Origin: Ereboglobus luteus
GTDB lineage: Bacteria; Verrucomicrobiota; Verrucomicrobiia; Opitutales; Opitutaceae
NCBI RefSeq assembly: GCF_003096195.1
Contig: NZ_CP023004.1
Span: 3,514,501-3,578,500, forward strand
Direction: 5' to 3'
DNA length: 64,000 nt
A program made the translations under genes and the position numbers. A model generated the notes under the pieces. The model searched no databases. It was not told the origin of the DNA and saw only the letters and a list, made by a program, of their open reading frames with translations. Below are positions 29,301-37,900 of the stretch, piece after piece. How positions within the stretch are numbered: the first letter of the stretch is position 1; every line of letters starts with the position of its first letter.

Positions 29301-32300
29301 GCGATGTTGTCGGCTGCGGTAATGTCTACATACGAGCTCCCATTATTATAACCGAAGTTGGCGGCGGTGGCGGAGAATGAGCCGTCGGAATCGACGCCGC
29401 CGTATCCAGACATATAATAGGTGAGATAGATCGCGTCCCTGGCGATAACCACGACATCCCCGCCGGAAGTGGTCCGGAAGATGCCGCTGATCTTAACATC
29501 GCCGGCTGTGGCAGTGTGGGTTTGCGTGCCGGCGGTGGTGACGTCGCCAAGGATGATGGAACCGGCGGTGATGCTGGCGGAAGCGGCGGTGATGGAGTTG
29601 TCGGAGACGGCGGCGATGAAGGCGCCGGAGGCGGAGGCGGTGAAGGCGGCGGCGGAGTTGATGAGGCCGTCGGTTGTGGCAGTGTGGACAAGTGTGATGG
29701 TGCCGGTGGCGTTGAGGGTAATGTCGCCATCGGCGGCGTTGGTAGTGGCGAGGGTGTTGGTGACGTAGATGTTGGAGCCGGAGAAGGAGAAGGACTTGCC
29801 GGAGGTGATGGCCTCGAGGGTGAGGTCGCCGGAAGTAGCGGCGGAGATGCTGCCCGTGCCGGTGTTGATGACGGAGGGCAATAGGAGGGAGCCTCCGGCG
29901 GAGTAGGCTTGGTCGCCGTTGGAGGTGGCAGTGATGCCCTTGAGCGAGAGGTTTCCGTTGGTGGAGGTGATGGAGATGCCGCCGGAACCGCCGGTTCCGG
30001 CGGTGATGTTGCCGTTGAGGGTGATGGCGTTTTGAGCGTTAATCGTGATGTTGTTGGCGGCGGTGATAGTGTTGTTAAAGGAGATGCCGTCGTTGCGGGA
30101 GGCGAAGGTGATGTCGTCGTCGATCGTGACCGCGCCGGCGTAGGTTTGCGCGCCGGTGGTGGCGATGGAGGACGCGGCAATGTTGATACCGTTGTTTCCG
30201 GTGACGTTGAGCGAGGTGAGGTTGAGGTTTCCGCCAAGGGAAACCATCTTGCCGCTCAGCGTCAGGTTAACGTTGGTGGATGCGAAAACGCCGGAGAAAT
30301 TAATGTCGCCGTTGTTGCTGGTGGCGTTGAAGGCGTTGTTCGCGATTTGGAGGGTTCCCGAATAGCTCTGGCTGCCGTTGGTGGTGAAGCTGGTGTTGGA
30401 GCCGAGCTTGATGAGCGTGCCGGTGAGGCTGAGGGATTCAAATCCGGTGCCTCCGGTGTTGCCGAGCGCGCCGCCAAAGGAGATTTCCCTGGCGCCGGTG
30501 ACAGCAAGCGATGCGGTAGTTCCTGTTTTCCGGATGACATCGTTTGCAAAGGAGATCGTGCCCGTGGCGCCCGCGCCGAGCGTGACGTTGCCGCTGAGGA
30601 GGACGTTGCTGTTGTAAGTTTGGTTGGAAGCAGTGGTGAGCATCAAATCCCTCAGGGTGATGGTGCCGGAGGCGCCAGTGCCGCCGACGATGCCGGTGGA
30701 GCCGGCGGTGCCCGCGCCGCCATCGGAGCCGTCGTCAGCTCTTTTGCCACCGTCGCCACCCATGCCCCGCACTCCCGCGCCGCCGGCGATTCCGGCGCTG
30801 TTGGAGACCGTGAGCGCACCACCGCTATCGGCATTTCCGGCAATTGTAATGCTATTGCCCGCGCCGCCAGTGCCGCCATTGCCACCGGCGCCGCCGCCTC
30901 CTCCGCCTCCGCCGTCGCCGTCCAGGTAATTAAAACCGGTATGAAAGGTGGAGGCGTCGCCGCCCTTGCCGCCCTTGCCGCCCTTGCCGCCCGTGCCACC
31001 CGCGCCGCCGTTGCTGGATAGTGAAAGCGTGCCGCCTATTGAGACGGTTGTCGTTTTGGGAAATAGCAAGGAAACTGAACCGCCACTGCCGCCCTTGCCG
31101 CCGTTGCCGCCACCACCGCCACCACCACCGCCGCCGCCGCCCGCGCCGCCGCCCATTGAACCGCCGTTGCCGCCGTTGCCACCATCGCCGCCCTTGCCAC
31201 CCGCACCGCCGTTGCTTGCCAAAACGATGGGTCCAGCGACTTGCGCAAGCTCGTCAAGCGTCACCGTAATGGAGCCGCCATTGCCACCCGCGCCACCGCG
31301 GGTTCCTCCCTTGCCGCCGCTGCCTCCGTTGACCACCCGATTTTCCCCAGTCGCCTTGTTATCGCCTTTGCCCCCTGCTTGACCAGCGGCTCCCACGCCG
31401 CCGCCCGAGCCACCGTCGCCGCCCAAATAGGTGCTGCCTCCCGTAGAAGATCCGCCGTTGCCGCCGCCGCCGTTTGGTGATGTGATACTGCTCGTGCCCG
31501 CGCCGCCCGCGCCGCCATTGGCGTGGATGTCGATGGTTCCGCCAATGTTGCCAGTGATGGTGACGTCGATTTGGCCGCCATTGCCGCCGGTCCCACCCAC
31601 GGTGCCGCTGCCGCCGTCGGCGTTGATGGTGACGTCGCTGAAGGACTCGATGCCGGCAATCGTGACGTTGCCGCCGGCTCTGCCCGAATTGGCGGTTCCA
31701 CTGGTGTTGATGCTGAGTGCAATCGTGTCGGCGCCGCGCAGGGTGCCGGTGGTTGTGAAGCCCCGAACATCGAACAGGCTTCCGCCTGCGCCGATGTTTA
31801 TCAGGCCCGACCCGGCATGCAGGGAAAGATTCCCGCCGGTGGTAATCGTGGCGTTTAAGTTGATGTTGCTGCCCGCGTGGATTGAAGCACCGCGTTGGGC
31901 GGTAATGGTGTTGATGGGGCCCTCAAGGGTAAAATTGCCGGAGGCAGTGGCGGAGAAGATGCCAATGGCATCGATGCGCCCGTTTTCGTTGATGAGGATG
32001 TTGCCGTTTTTGGAGATGAGGGTGATGTCGCCATCACTGGCATTGGTGGTCATCAACTGGCCGTCAATGGTGAGGTCGTAATCGACATCCATAAGAATGC
32101 TGGTTGCGGAAATACGGGCGCCTGTGGTGATGCTCTGGCTATTGAAGGTGATGCCGACGGCATCCAGAGTGCCGGTGTGGATGATGCTGCCGTTGAGAGC
32201 GCTGTAAGCTTGGGTGCCGTCGGGCGAGAAGGCACTGGTCAGGGAGATGCTGCCGGTGGCGGAGGTGATCGCGATGCCTCCTAGGTCGGAGCGAATGTCC

Positions 32301-34816
32301 TGGGAGAGGGAGATGTCGCTTCCGGCGTTTATGACAAGGTCGCCGTTCACGCCGGTGGTGCGGAGTTGCCCCGAGCCGGTGAAGGCGGCGCCGGCTGCGT
32401 AGGTTTGGGATCCGCTGGAAGTGGCGCGATTGATGGTGATGCCGCCGGTGCCGGAGGTAAGCGAAATGCCGCCTTGTTCGGAGATGATGTCCCCGGTGAG
32501 AGAGATGTCGTTTTGGGACTCGACGATAATATCGCCGTTCGCGCCGGTGGTGCGGAGTTGCCCCGTGCCAGTGAAGGCGCCGCCAGCGGCGTAGGTTTGG
32601 GCGCCGATGGAGGTGACGTCGCCGACGTGGATGCCGCCGGTGCTGGTGGTGAGCGAGACACCGCCCTGGCCGGAAGTGATGATCCCGGAGAGGGAGATGT
32701 CGTTTGCGGTGTTGATGGTGATGCCGGCGTCCGCACCGGTGGCTTGGAGTTGTCCGGTGCCGGTGAAGGCGGCGCCAGCGGCGTAGGTTTGGGAGCCTGT
32801 GGAGGTGACGTTGCCGACGGTGATGCCACCGGTGCCGGAAGTGAGCGAGATGGCGCCTTGGTCGGAGGTGAGTTTTTTTGTGAGGGAGATGTCGTTTCCG
32901 GCGTTGATGGTGATGCCGGCGTCCGCGCCGGTGGTTTGGAGTTGTCCGGTGCCGGTGAAGGCGCCTTTTGCGATGTAGGTTTGCGCGCTCCCCGTGATGA
33001 CGTCGCCAATGATCATGTCGGAGTCGGAGATTGCGGTGAGGGATCCACTTGCCGCGCTGATGGCGGCGGCGATTGAGAGGCTGGTGCTGGAATCGAGCGT
33101 GATGTCGCCGCCGAGCGAGGTGATGTTGCCGTTGAGCGTGATGTCGCCGTTGGTGGCGGTGATGGCGATGCCGCCGTCGGCGTTGATGGTGTTGGCGGCG
33201 GTGTTTGTGGCAAAGTTGCCGGACACGGACGAAAAGGCGCCTGCCGTGGTGATCGAGCCCGCGCTTGAGAAAATCGTGTCGGTGACAGCGTTGAGGTTGA
33301 TGTCACCGGCGTTGGTGTTGGTGATCGCGGCGTTGATATAAATGGCCGCGGCGGAATCGAGAGTGAGGGAGTTGGTGGAGTTATAGGGAAGCGCGTCGGC
33401 AACGGTGATGGCGCCGCCGGCGGAGGTTTGGACAGTGATGTTGGCGAGCGCGAGTTGGGCGATCAGGGTTCCGGTGTTGAGAATGTAATCGCCGTCGGCT
33501 GAGGGGGCGGTGAAAACGCCGGATGCGTAATTAACGTCGTTCGTGCCATTCGATATGGTGATGTTGTCGGGATCGAGGAGGAGGCTGCCGGTGAGGCCGT
33601 TGGCGGAACGCAGGTCGGCGAGGCCGGTGTAGAGGAGGTTTTGCTTGCCGGAGACCTCGGCGAAGCCGCCGTGCGTGAAACCGGTCGCGGAGATATTGCC
33701 GTGGAAGCGCGTGGTTTCGTCGGCCCAGACGATCACCTTTCCGCCGGAGCCGCTGGTCGTGGCGTCGGCGCGGATGGCCGCGCCCTCGGCGACGTAGGTG
33801 GCGGTGGCGTTGCGGATGTCGGCGCTCGCGCCTTGGAAGTCGCCGCCAATGAGGACTTCGCCGCCTCCGGTCGCGCCGCTCGCGTCGATGACGGAGTTTT
33901 CGTCGAGGCCCACATATTGACCGGTGATTTCGACTCGGCCGCCTTCGGTGTCGGTGGAGGCGGCGTCGATGGCACCGCGGTTCCAGACTTCGCCGGAGCC
34001 CTGGCCGGCGAGTTCGACGTTGCGCGCCTTGATGACGCCGGAGTTTTGCACGGCGAGCGCGTAGAGGTCGCCGGCGGCGAGCAGGGCGCGGCCGCCATCG
34101 GCGTTGATGTTGCCGGCGTTTTCAACACCGGCGGTGGCGGAGGCTGCGTCGGGCGTGGTCTTGGTGGCGTTGACAAAGACGTGCTCGCCGCGGCGGCCGA
34201 TCAGCACGTCGTCGCCGGCGGCGAGCATCACCAGGCCGGCGGGGGCGTTGAGGTTGCCGGTGTTGCGCACGTTCTGGCCGATGAGGTGGATGGCGCTGGC
34301 ATTGATTGTGCCCTCGTTGTGCACCTGGCCGGAGAGCCGTTCGAAGTTGTCGCGGCCCGCGAGGAAGTTGGAGTTGGAGAGGTTGCCCGCTGCGGCGTAG
34401 AACTGGCCGACGTCGATGGTGGCGTGCTGGCCGAAATAGATGCCGGCGGGGTTCACGAAATAGACGATGCCGTTGGCCTGCAAATTGCCGAGGATCGAGG
34501 ATGGATCGCCGCCGGTGATGCGGTTCAAGACGCGCGAGGTGTCCGTGGGCTGGACGAACTGCACGGTTTCGTTTCGGTCGATGTTAAACTTGGGATACTC
34601 GATGATGGCGTTGTTGCCGGCGGTGATTGTCGTCTTGTTGCCGTTGTAATCGAAGGAGGCCTCGCCCGAGACCACCGTGCCCATGGGCGCGTCGGCGCGA
34701 AGGCCGGTCGCGGGAAGGGTGAGGATGGATGCGGAGAGGATGACGCGCAGGGTGAAATCGGCCTCGCGTTTCAGGCGGAGGAGGAGGCGGGAAAGGATTG
34801 TGTTGCGCGTGTTCAT
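20345..34816 (-). CDS. Giant filamentous-haemagglutinin-type TpsA exoprotein (4823 aa), TpsA1
   Basis: Type Vb secreted adhesin or exoprotein. A long signal peptide (about 1-42, hydrophobic RVILSASILTLPATG) precedes a TPS domain with ASFDYNGNKTTITAGNNAII and the NPxGI motif at about 122-126 (VNPAGIYFGQHA). The body is a very long series of beta-helix-like repeats (GDITL/TGTGLLKTT/TAGDIxIxA). A strongly Gly-rich stretch (about 1020-1390) lies inside it. A recent internal duplication is encoded at 24517-26809. The C-terminal 230 residues are non-repetitive and resemble the end of TpsA2 (IIPSEIPSPEHRKVVDGR; LRPLR; final ITANF). The frame is open for the full 14.5 kb. It follows tpsA2 by 156 bp and precedes tssA. 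Adhesion, biofilm or contact-dependent roles are possible; no toxin domain is recognised. Confidence 0.92.
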   Translation of the reverse strand: MNTRNTILSRLLLRLKREADFTLRVILSASILTLPATGLRADAPMGTVVSGEASFDYNGNKTTITAGNNAIIEYPKFNIDRNETVQFVQPTDTSRVLNRITGGDPSSILGNLQANGIVYFVNPAGIYFGQHATIDVGQFYAAAGNLSNSNFLAGRDNFERLSGQVHNEGTINASAIHLIGQNVRNTGNLNAPAGLVMLAAGDDVLIGRRGEHVFVNATKTTPDAASATAGVENAGNINADGGRALLAAGDLYALAVQNSGVIKARNVELAGQGSGEVWNRGAIDAASTDTEGGRVEITGQYVGLDENSVIDASGATGGGEVLIGGDFQGASADIRNATATYVAEGAAIRADATTSGSGGKVIVWADETTRFHGNISATGFTHGGFAEVSGKQNLLYTGLADLRSANGLTGSLLLDPDNITISNGTNDVNYASGVFTAPSADGDYILNTGTLIAQLALANITVQTSAGGAITVADALPYNSTNSLTLDSAAAIYINAAITNTNAGDINLNAVTDTIFSSAGSITTAGAFSSVSGNFATNTAANTINADGGIAITATNGDITLNGNITSLGGDITLDSSTSLSIAAAISAASGSLTAISDSDMIIGDVITGSAQTYIAKGAFTGTGQLQTTGADAGITINAGNDISLTKKLTSDQGAISLTSGTGGITVGNVTSTGSQTYAAGAAFTGTGQLQATGADAGITINTANDISLSGIITSGQGGVSLTTSTGGIHVGDVTSIGAQTYAAGGAFTGTGQLRTTGANGDIIVESQNDISLTGDIISEQGGISLTSGTGGITINRATSSGSQTYAAGAAFTGSGQLRTTGVNGDLVINAGSDISLSQDIRSDLGGIAITSATGSISLTSAFSPDGTQAYSALNGSIIHTGTLDAVGITFNSQSITTGARISATSILMDVDYDLTIDGQLMTTNASDGDITLISKNGNILINENGRIDAIGIFSATASGNFTLEGPINTITAQRGASIHAGSNINLNATITTGGNLSLHAGSGLINIGAGGSLFDVRGFTTTGTLRGADTIALSINTSGTANSGRAGGNVTIAGIESFSDVTINADGGSGTVGGTGGNGGQIDVTITGNIGGTIDIHANGGAGGAGTSSITSPNGGGGNGGSSTGGSTYLGGDGGSGGGVGAAGQAGGKGDNKATGENRVVNGGSGGKGGTRGGAGGNGGSITVTLDELAQVAGPIVLASNGGAGGKGGDGGNGGNGGSMGGGAGGGGGGGGGGGGNGGKGGSGGSVSLLFPKTTTVSIGGTLSLSSNGGAGGTGGKGGKGGKGGDASTFHTGFNYLDGDGGGGGGGGAGGNGGTGGAGNSITIAGNADSGGALTVSNSAGIAGGAGVRGMGGDGGKRADDGSDGGAGTAGSTGIVGGTGASGTITLRDLMLTTASNQTYNSNVLLSGNVTLGAGATGTISFANDVIRKTGTTASLAVTGAREISFGGALGNTGGTGFESLSLTGTLIKLGSNTSFTTNGSQSYSGTLQIANNAFNATSNNGDINFSGVFASTNVNLTLSGKMVSLGGNLNLTSLNVTGNNGINIAASSIATTGAQTYAGAVTIDDDITFASRNDGISFNNTITAANNITINAQNAITLNGNITAGTGGSGGISITSTNGNLSLKGITATSNGDQAYSAGGSLLLPSVINTGTGSISAATSGDLTLEAITSGKSFSFSGSNIYVTNTLATTNAADGDITLNATGTITLVHTATTDGLINSAAAFTASASGAFIAAVSDNSITAASASITAGSIILGDVTTAGTQTHTATAGDVKISGIFRTTSGGDVVVIARDAIYLTYYMSGYGGVDSDGSFSATAANFGYNNGSSYVDITAADNIAITATAGDILFFGTSFSGGDMSFNASGDTTFFQVNTVDDILTATGDISVTSGSNLYIRDGIVSTAGAITLTSSNGNLSTGNVTSVGAQTYYTGGTFTSNGLLKTTDPTGGDITINSRDKVQLTASPCAIDAAGSLTVTSTNGSISLWNATIAGGDITIGALDNIILSRDITSVNGGITLTSSTGNITFRDNTTATSNGDQTYSAGGNIILPSVINTGTGGVSANATGNLTIKVITAGKSLAFSGSNIYVTNTLATTNAADGDITLVGTGSTIMVHTDTTNGLIDIAGAFSATSAAFLSEDSANTITSAGDIAITATTAGGITLAGDIRSTAGSLLLDSYGNTTVNASVTTSGSQVYETMHGAGGITITGTLTTATGGDGDIRLLSLNDALINGDALINADGAVYIDTLTLATAGTANTITADGGINITATAAAGNAITLNGALTAINDNINLVTAGGNITANAGLAAASSAIELDAGAGAITVGDVLTGGTQAYTAGAFTGTGILKTTDSNEGNIHINTTGATLITGAAGAIDSAAAFTVNVTAGNFATAGTANTITTAGPIAVTAGGFGSGITLNGAVSSTTGGITLESVGGITANAPITSATSGTHGITITAGDGAILVGDITTGGEQSHYAWYGITGTGRLKTTDTGNITLNTDGDITLTGDNGAIDSAGSITASAQNGITTSSSSNTIAGARDITLATNNGDIFLRGDLTAANAPGASGAITLTSTLGGISLLNVTATSNGNQTYTAAGSILLTDILNAGTGAISANTGEDLTLSTIIADNSLSFTGSNIYITGTLGTTGATAGDITLVATGSTIMVHTDTTNGLIDAAGAFTATSAAFLSENTANTIDAGGGINITATGATGGIKFAGDLASTGGNITLISSSSIVAPVDITTGNGDITMNATGHIRLINPGSISVAGLFTATASYFTSSRDIAAQGDISITATSSHISLGGAVTSANGSIALQAGSQFLLNALLTTLDDGDITIQATNGASISGTGKINSGGALTINNTRSLRTTSSTNTITAKGDININTVATEGIVLNGDLASTTGNITLVSSDSIASTAAITAAGSFSATAARDMTLRNVTTGGAQSYTSSNFTGTGLLQSTNAGSDIVISTTGALLLTGDEGRVDSAAAFTATADSFTTAGTANTITAGDSISVSATAATGDAITLNGALTALADNISLNTGGGNLTANAQLTAATSVVTINTGSGAITVGDVLTGGTQSYAGGSFTGTGLLRSTFASQSDIVISTTGAILLTGDEGRVDSAGAFTATSAAFLSENTANTIDAGGGINITATGATGGIKFAGDLASTGGNITLISSSSIVAPVDITTGNGDITMNATGHIRLINPGSISVAGLFTATASYFTSSRDIAAQGDISITATSSHISLGGAVTSANGSIALQAGSQFLLNALLTTLDDGDITIQATNGASISGTGKINSDGALTINNTRSLRTTSSTNTITAKGDINITTVATEGIVLNGDLASTTGNITLVSSDSIASTAAITAAGSFSATAARDMTLRNVTTGGAQSYTSSNFTGTGLLQSTNAGSDIVISTTGALLLTGDEGRVDSAAKFTATADSFTTVGTANTITAAGAVDIRATNNLTLNGALDSSAGGVRLASQNGSITLNALVASNTAGTDGLVVNANATNPASMITIAGEVVTGGAQTHTGYHTNITGTLKTLANGSAIMLSNNSGFARMLGQSAVDSAGDFNVGAGGFTADAGTRVNASGAIDITHIYATTEETRLDGLFTSTGSQKYTSQSQAGIVVGGTLRTTNGDILLNATQTVALIHTATTNGLIDSAGKLTATADSFTTATADNTITAAGDINIGTTNDIVLGGTLASTTGVLTLVSTAGDITLDSSASGTSAVITAAAGAITVGDLTTTGTQRHTAATTITGTGLLKTTDAATGDIIMSAGDAILITDAGAIDSARDINIAADTFTTDGATNTLAAGRDITIATNNDITIQGDITAANAGHGAITMTSTAGNISLLHITATSNGDQSYAAALDITLTDLINTGSGSLLADAGGLLTLHSVITGGTLALTGSSLLITGTLRTTNPARGSIALTATGADITFTDAGSIISADTLDATAKGSLLATTVSNTLTAASTLSIVADAGMELHGAVNAGNAITLASAGGDILSTAQITSANAGLAATADGITIDNVTTTSAQTYTATTLTGTGLIKTTNASTGDILINVTDAVLLTGQGALEAANVITATAGSITTDSAANTLTAAKHINLTAANDIALAGNLASATGNVLINTTDGGSIILTNLITTPSGEIALTTTGTGAITLHNATSGGDQTHVTESGNINVTGTLAIGSGAAMRFSTTSATATGTTVVDAGAALVVPGTTLLVQGGMLLDETGRISAPVGIDIQGAGAGVTLNAALGGAGNPLATINIAGAGAIDINGGIETTGVQTYNTDGGDINITSLLRATDNGATISFDTHNPSGTTGMTTVHTGGIQTNNATVTSTGGLTLAADTTFDAGGGSLYIDGQGRAASLGIDLALPQINILNAGDIHLSGVTTTGNQYYHFDDGAAMRLSGTLLATGNGSSITIENTRTDHADWATIFAVGGNGIHIETLNGDITISKYNTLLSYDPDNGAASPTAGDIYIRAWNGLATVPDISASHQVDLIALAITLNGTLYQSGGISILGMDGAPISSAFFTLVEPSVNIVAIKSRALYPPLVGINSYAYLPSLYDAATHRVTSDFFNTATPVPAGSIFSELYASDFRSWMYLYTERVQVNIAANTFDKSLELSAVEENMRKATAGYLASNDAANRITGATKEHLYNVGIFARGATDSERLSQHHYRGLFQQIIPSEIPSPEHRKVVDGRISETSARETVALYQETFMTIGDDGRPVSRTSEILAALTATYNAYRVTTATPGPVGFDLYIDDNAATNADAAVSQKFVRSLRTLFAAIERIGLTRTEVAVAKSVLLRPLRTPAIPGATLRGLIEPDTILASTPSTEAPKITANF
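24517..25492. repeat. Internal direct repeat of tpsA1, copy A
   Basis: About 975 bp is nearly identical to 25834-26809, at an offset of 1317 bp (439 codons, so in frame). It encodes a block with SSIVAPVDITTGNGDITMN and GALTINNTRSLRTTSSTNTI. Only a few substitutions are visible, so the duplication is recent or kept alike by recombination. Confidence 0.9.
25834..26809. repeat. Internal direct repeat of tpsA1, copy B
   Basis: Partner of 24517-25492. The copies diverge abruptly after about 26809, where copy B continues GCGTCGATGAGG and copy A continues GAGTCAACGCGG. The 340-bp spacer between copies is itself made of related repeats. Confidence 0.9.
30640..31770. repeat. Gly/Asn-rich low-complexity stretch in tpsA1
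   Basis: The plus strand reads as long runs of CCGCC/GCCGCC/TTGCC, coding on the minus strand for GGNGG, GGAGG and GGKGG repeats with a pure Gly block near 31110-31145. It resembles polyglycine-like or PE-PGRS-like linkers and differs sharply from the Thr/Ile-rich beta-helix repeats on both sides. Confidence 0.85.
33549..34699. repeat. TPS-domain repeat, tpsA1 copy
   Basis: About 1150 bp nearly identical to 39060-40210 in tpsA2 (offset 5511 bp). It encodes residues about 39-422: mature N-terminus, TPS secretion domain and the first beta-helix turns. The flanks outside this block differ, including the signal peptides. Confidence 0.92.
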
Positions 34817-34972
34817 GGGCGGGGGTGGCTTTCGGTTGCATGGACTGCGGGGAACCGCCAGAGGGTGGAAATTTCAAAGGGCGAGGCCGCGCCTCGTCCG
34901 ACGGTTGAAAACCGTCGCTCCGGCGCAAGCGCGCTTCGATGGGCTTTTTGAAATTTCGTCATTTGGGATTTA

Positions 34973-37900
34973 TTAATAGGAGGCGGTGATGAGCGGGCCG
35001 GTGTCGGGGGAGACTTGCATGAGGGGGGCGAGGAGGGAGGAGGGGGCGCCCTGGACGCGGAGGGGGCGCAGTATCACGTTTTTGGATACAAGCACTTCGT
35101 TGTTGGTGAGGCCGAGGCGGTCGATGCGCAGGAAGAGGGCGCGGACGTCGTCAAAGAAGGCGTGGAGGGCGCGGGTTTCCGCGGTGCCGGGTTCGATGGT
35201 GTCGATGTAGCGGACGTATTGGGCGGCGGGGGCACCGGGGTTGGCGGCGCGGAATTCGCGGTAGGTTTTGAGGATCGCGGCCTGAAGGTCGGGGAGTCGG
35301 GATGCGCCGGCGGCGGTTTCGAAGGCGCGGTTGTAGGCGGCGAGGGCGGCGAGGGCGGATTGCTCGGAGAGGCGTCCGTCGGCGACCCGGTAGTTTTCGG
35401 GCGCGCGGATTTCGGAGGGAATGATCTGGCTGAGGGTGCCGAAGCGGGCGCCGAGTTCGTTGCGTTCTTGCGGGGTGAGGGGGCGGGGGAAAATGCCGAG
35501 TTTGCGGAGTTGCGAGGCGGTGGCGGCGCTGATGGCGGTTTCGGCGTCGATTTGCTGGAATGCGGCTGCGGTTGCCGCGGCGCGGATTTCTTGAAGTTGC
35601 TGCGCCTCGGGTTCGGTGCGGTTGGAGGGGTTGGCCTCGTCGGCGACGATGTTTTGCTTGATTTCCTGGTCGGGGACGGCGGGGGCGACGATTTCGCTCC
35701 AGAATTGGGTGCGCTCGTAAACGCTGGCGTAGGGCGCGCCGGTGGAGGTGGCGATGAGCGGGAAGTAGCCCGCGTTCATGGAGAGGCCGGTCATGGCGTC
35801 GTCGGCGATGGTGACGGCGGTGTAGGAGCCGGTTGTCGGCGGTGTGATGTCGTTTACGGCGGAGGCGGTGGCAATGGTGACGGCGGAGCCGCTGATGTCG
35901 AGGGATGTGACTGCGCTGAGCGCGATGCCGGGGGCCTGGTAAACGGTCCCATCGAGTTGTATTTGGTCGGCGGATACATTTATCCGGCGCGATGCGGAGA
36001 GGTTGCCAAGAGAGGCGATGCCGCCGGCCTCGATGACGATGGTGCCGGCGTCGGGGGCGGCGCTGCCGTCGTGGTAGGCGAGGAGGGTGTCGTTGTGGCC
36101 GATGGTGACGTTGCCGAGCGTGGCGGAGATGAGGATGCCGTTTGGCGAGGTGGAGAAGATGGTGGCGTAGGGCGGGGGAAACCCACTGTTGCTTGTGATG
36201 GTGATGTCGCCGGTTTCGGAGACAAGCGCGCCGTTTATTTTCATGGCGCCCGCGCCGTTCGGACCGAAACGGTAGTCCTGGTCGTCGAATGTGGTGACGG
36301 CGGCGGTTTCGATGTAGCGGGCGTCGAGGACGGAGAGCGCGGGGAGGTTGATGTCGGCGTTGATGACGACGTCCCTTGAGAGCGCGTCGATGACGAGGCC
36401 GAGGTCGGATGTGAGGCTCGCGCCGTTGTCGATGCGGACGCCGCCGTTGAGGTTGATCGTCCCGCCGGAAACCGAGGCGGCGCCGGCGATGGCGATTGTG
36501 CCGGTGGTGGCGTTGATGGTGTTGGCGCCGCTGAAATTGAGCGCGCCGGAGATCGAGACGCCGGTGGCGGAGGTGATGCCGACAATGCTTCCACCGTGCG
36601 TGCCGGTGATGGCGAGCGCGCCGGTGGTGGTGGCGATGGTGAGGGTCTCGTCGGTGTAGATGATGCCGCCGAGGGTGGCCGCCGCGGCGTTGAGCGTGAT
36701 GGCGCCCCGGGAGTCGATGCCGGCGCCGGCGGTGGTGACGAGGGTGCCGGTTTGCGCGGTGAGCGCGACGCCTTCGCCGGTGTTGGTTGTTTGAAGCGTG
36801 CCGGTGAGGGTGAGGTTGCGGGAGGCGGTGTAGACCTGGGCGTCGTTGGTGATGACGGTGTCGATGGTGAGGTCGCGGACGTTCGAGATGCCGAGGGTGC
36901 CGGAGCCCATGTTGAGATCGGTGGCGATGACGACGTCGCGGTTGAGGGCGTCGATGGTGATGTTGCCGACGCCGTAGGGCGTGGTGAGCGCCGCGCCGTC
37001 GGCGACGTCGAGGCCTCCTGTGATGTTGATGTTGCTGCCGTTGACGGTTCCGGTGGAGGCGACGCTTATGGTGCCGGTGGTGGAGGCGAGGGAGACCGCT
37101 CCGCCGCTTCCGGCGTCGATCACGCCTCCGACGGACATGGCTTGGTTGCCGGTGAAAACGAAGTTGCCGGACACTCCGGTGACGGTGCCGGTGAGGGTGA
37201 TGTTGGCGGCGTTGGCGAAGGTGCCGCCGGTGAGTGTGTCCACTTCGCCACCGAGGACGATGTTGCCGCCGAGGGCGTTGACGATGGTCTCATGGGCGTA
37301 GACGATTGCGCCCGAGGCCATGTTGAGCGCGCCGGTGATGGCGACAGTGCCAGTCGAATCGATTTCGGAGGTGCCGGCGAGGGAAACCGAGGTGGCGGAA
37401 AGCGAGATGTTTTGGTCGGAGTTGAGGGTTTGGAGCGTGCCAGTGAGGGTGATGCCACCGGTTGCGGTGTAGGATTGGGCGTCGTCGGTGATGATCGCGC
37501 TGGCAAGAGTGAGGTTGTCGGCGTTGGTGACGGTGAAGGAACCGGAGAGGTTGAGGTCGGTGTTGATGAGCACGTCGAGGTTGTCGCCGTCAACAAACAT
37601 GCTGTCGCTGCTGATCGAGCCGCCGGTGTCGAGCCGGAGTCCGCCGGCGACCGAGAGATCGCCCGCCGAATCGATGGCGGCGCCGGGATCAAGCGAAATA
37701 GTGCCGCTGGTGGTGTCGAGCACGATGCCCTGTCCGGCGGTGCTGGTCTGGAGCGTGCCGGTGAGGGCGATGTTGCCGGTTGCGGAGTAGGATTGGGTAT
37801 TTGTGGTGACGATGGCGCTGGAGATCGAGATCGAGGAGGCGTTGTTGATGGCGAGGGAGTCGAGGTCGATGGGAGTGGTGGCGTAGCCGATGTAGGTGCC

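Noticed and set aside
21545-29884. Many long plus-strand frames rich in Gly, Val, Asp or Pro
   Set aside because: They are antisense shadows of the repetitive, GC-rich tpsA1 gene and share its repeats.
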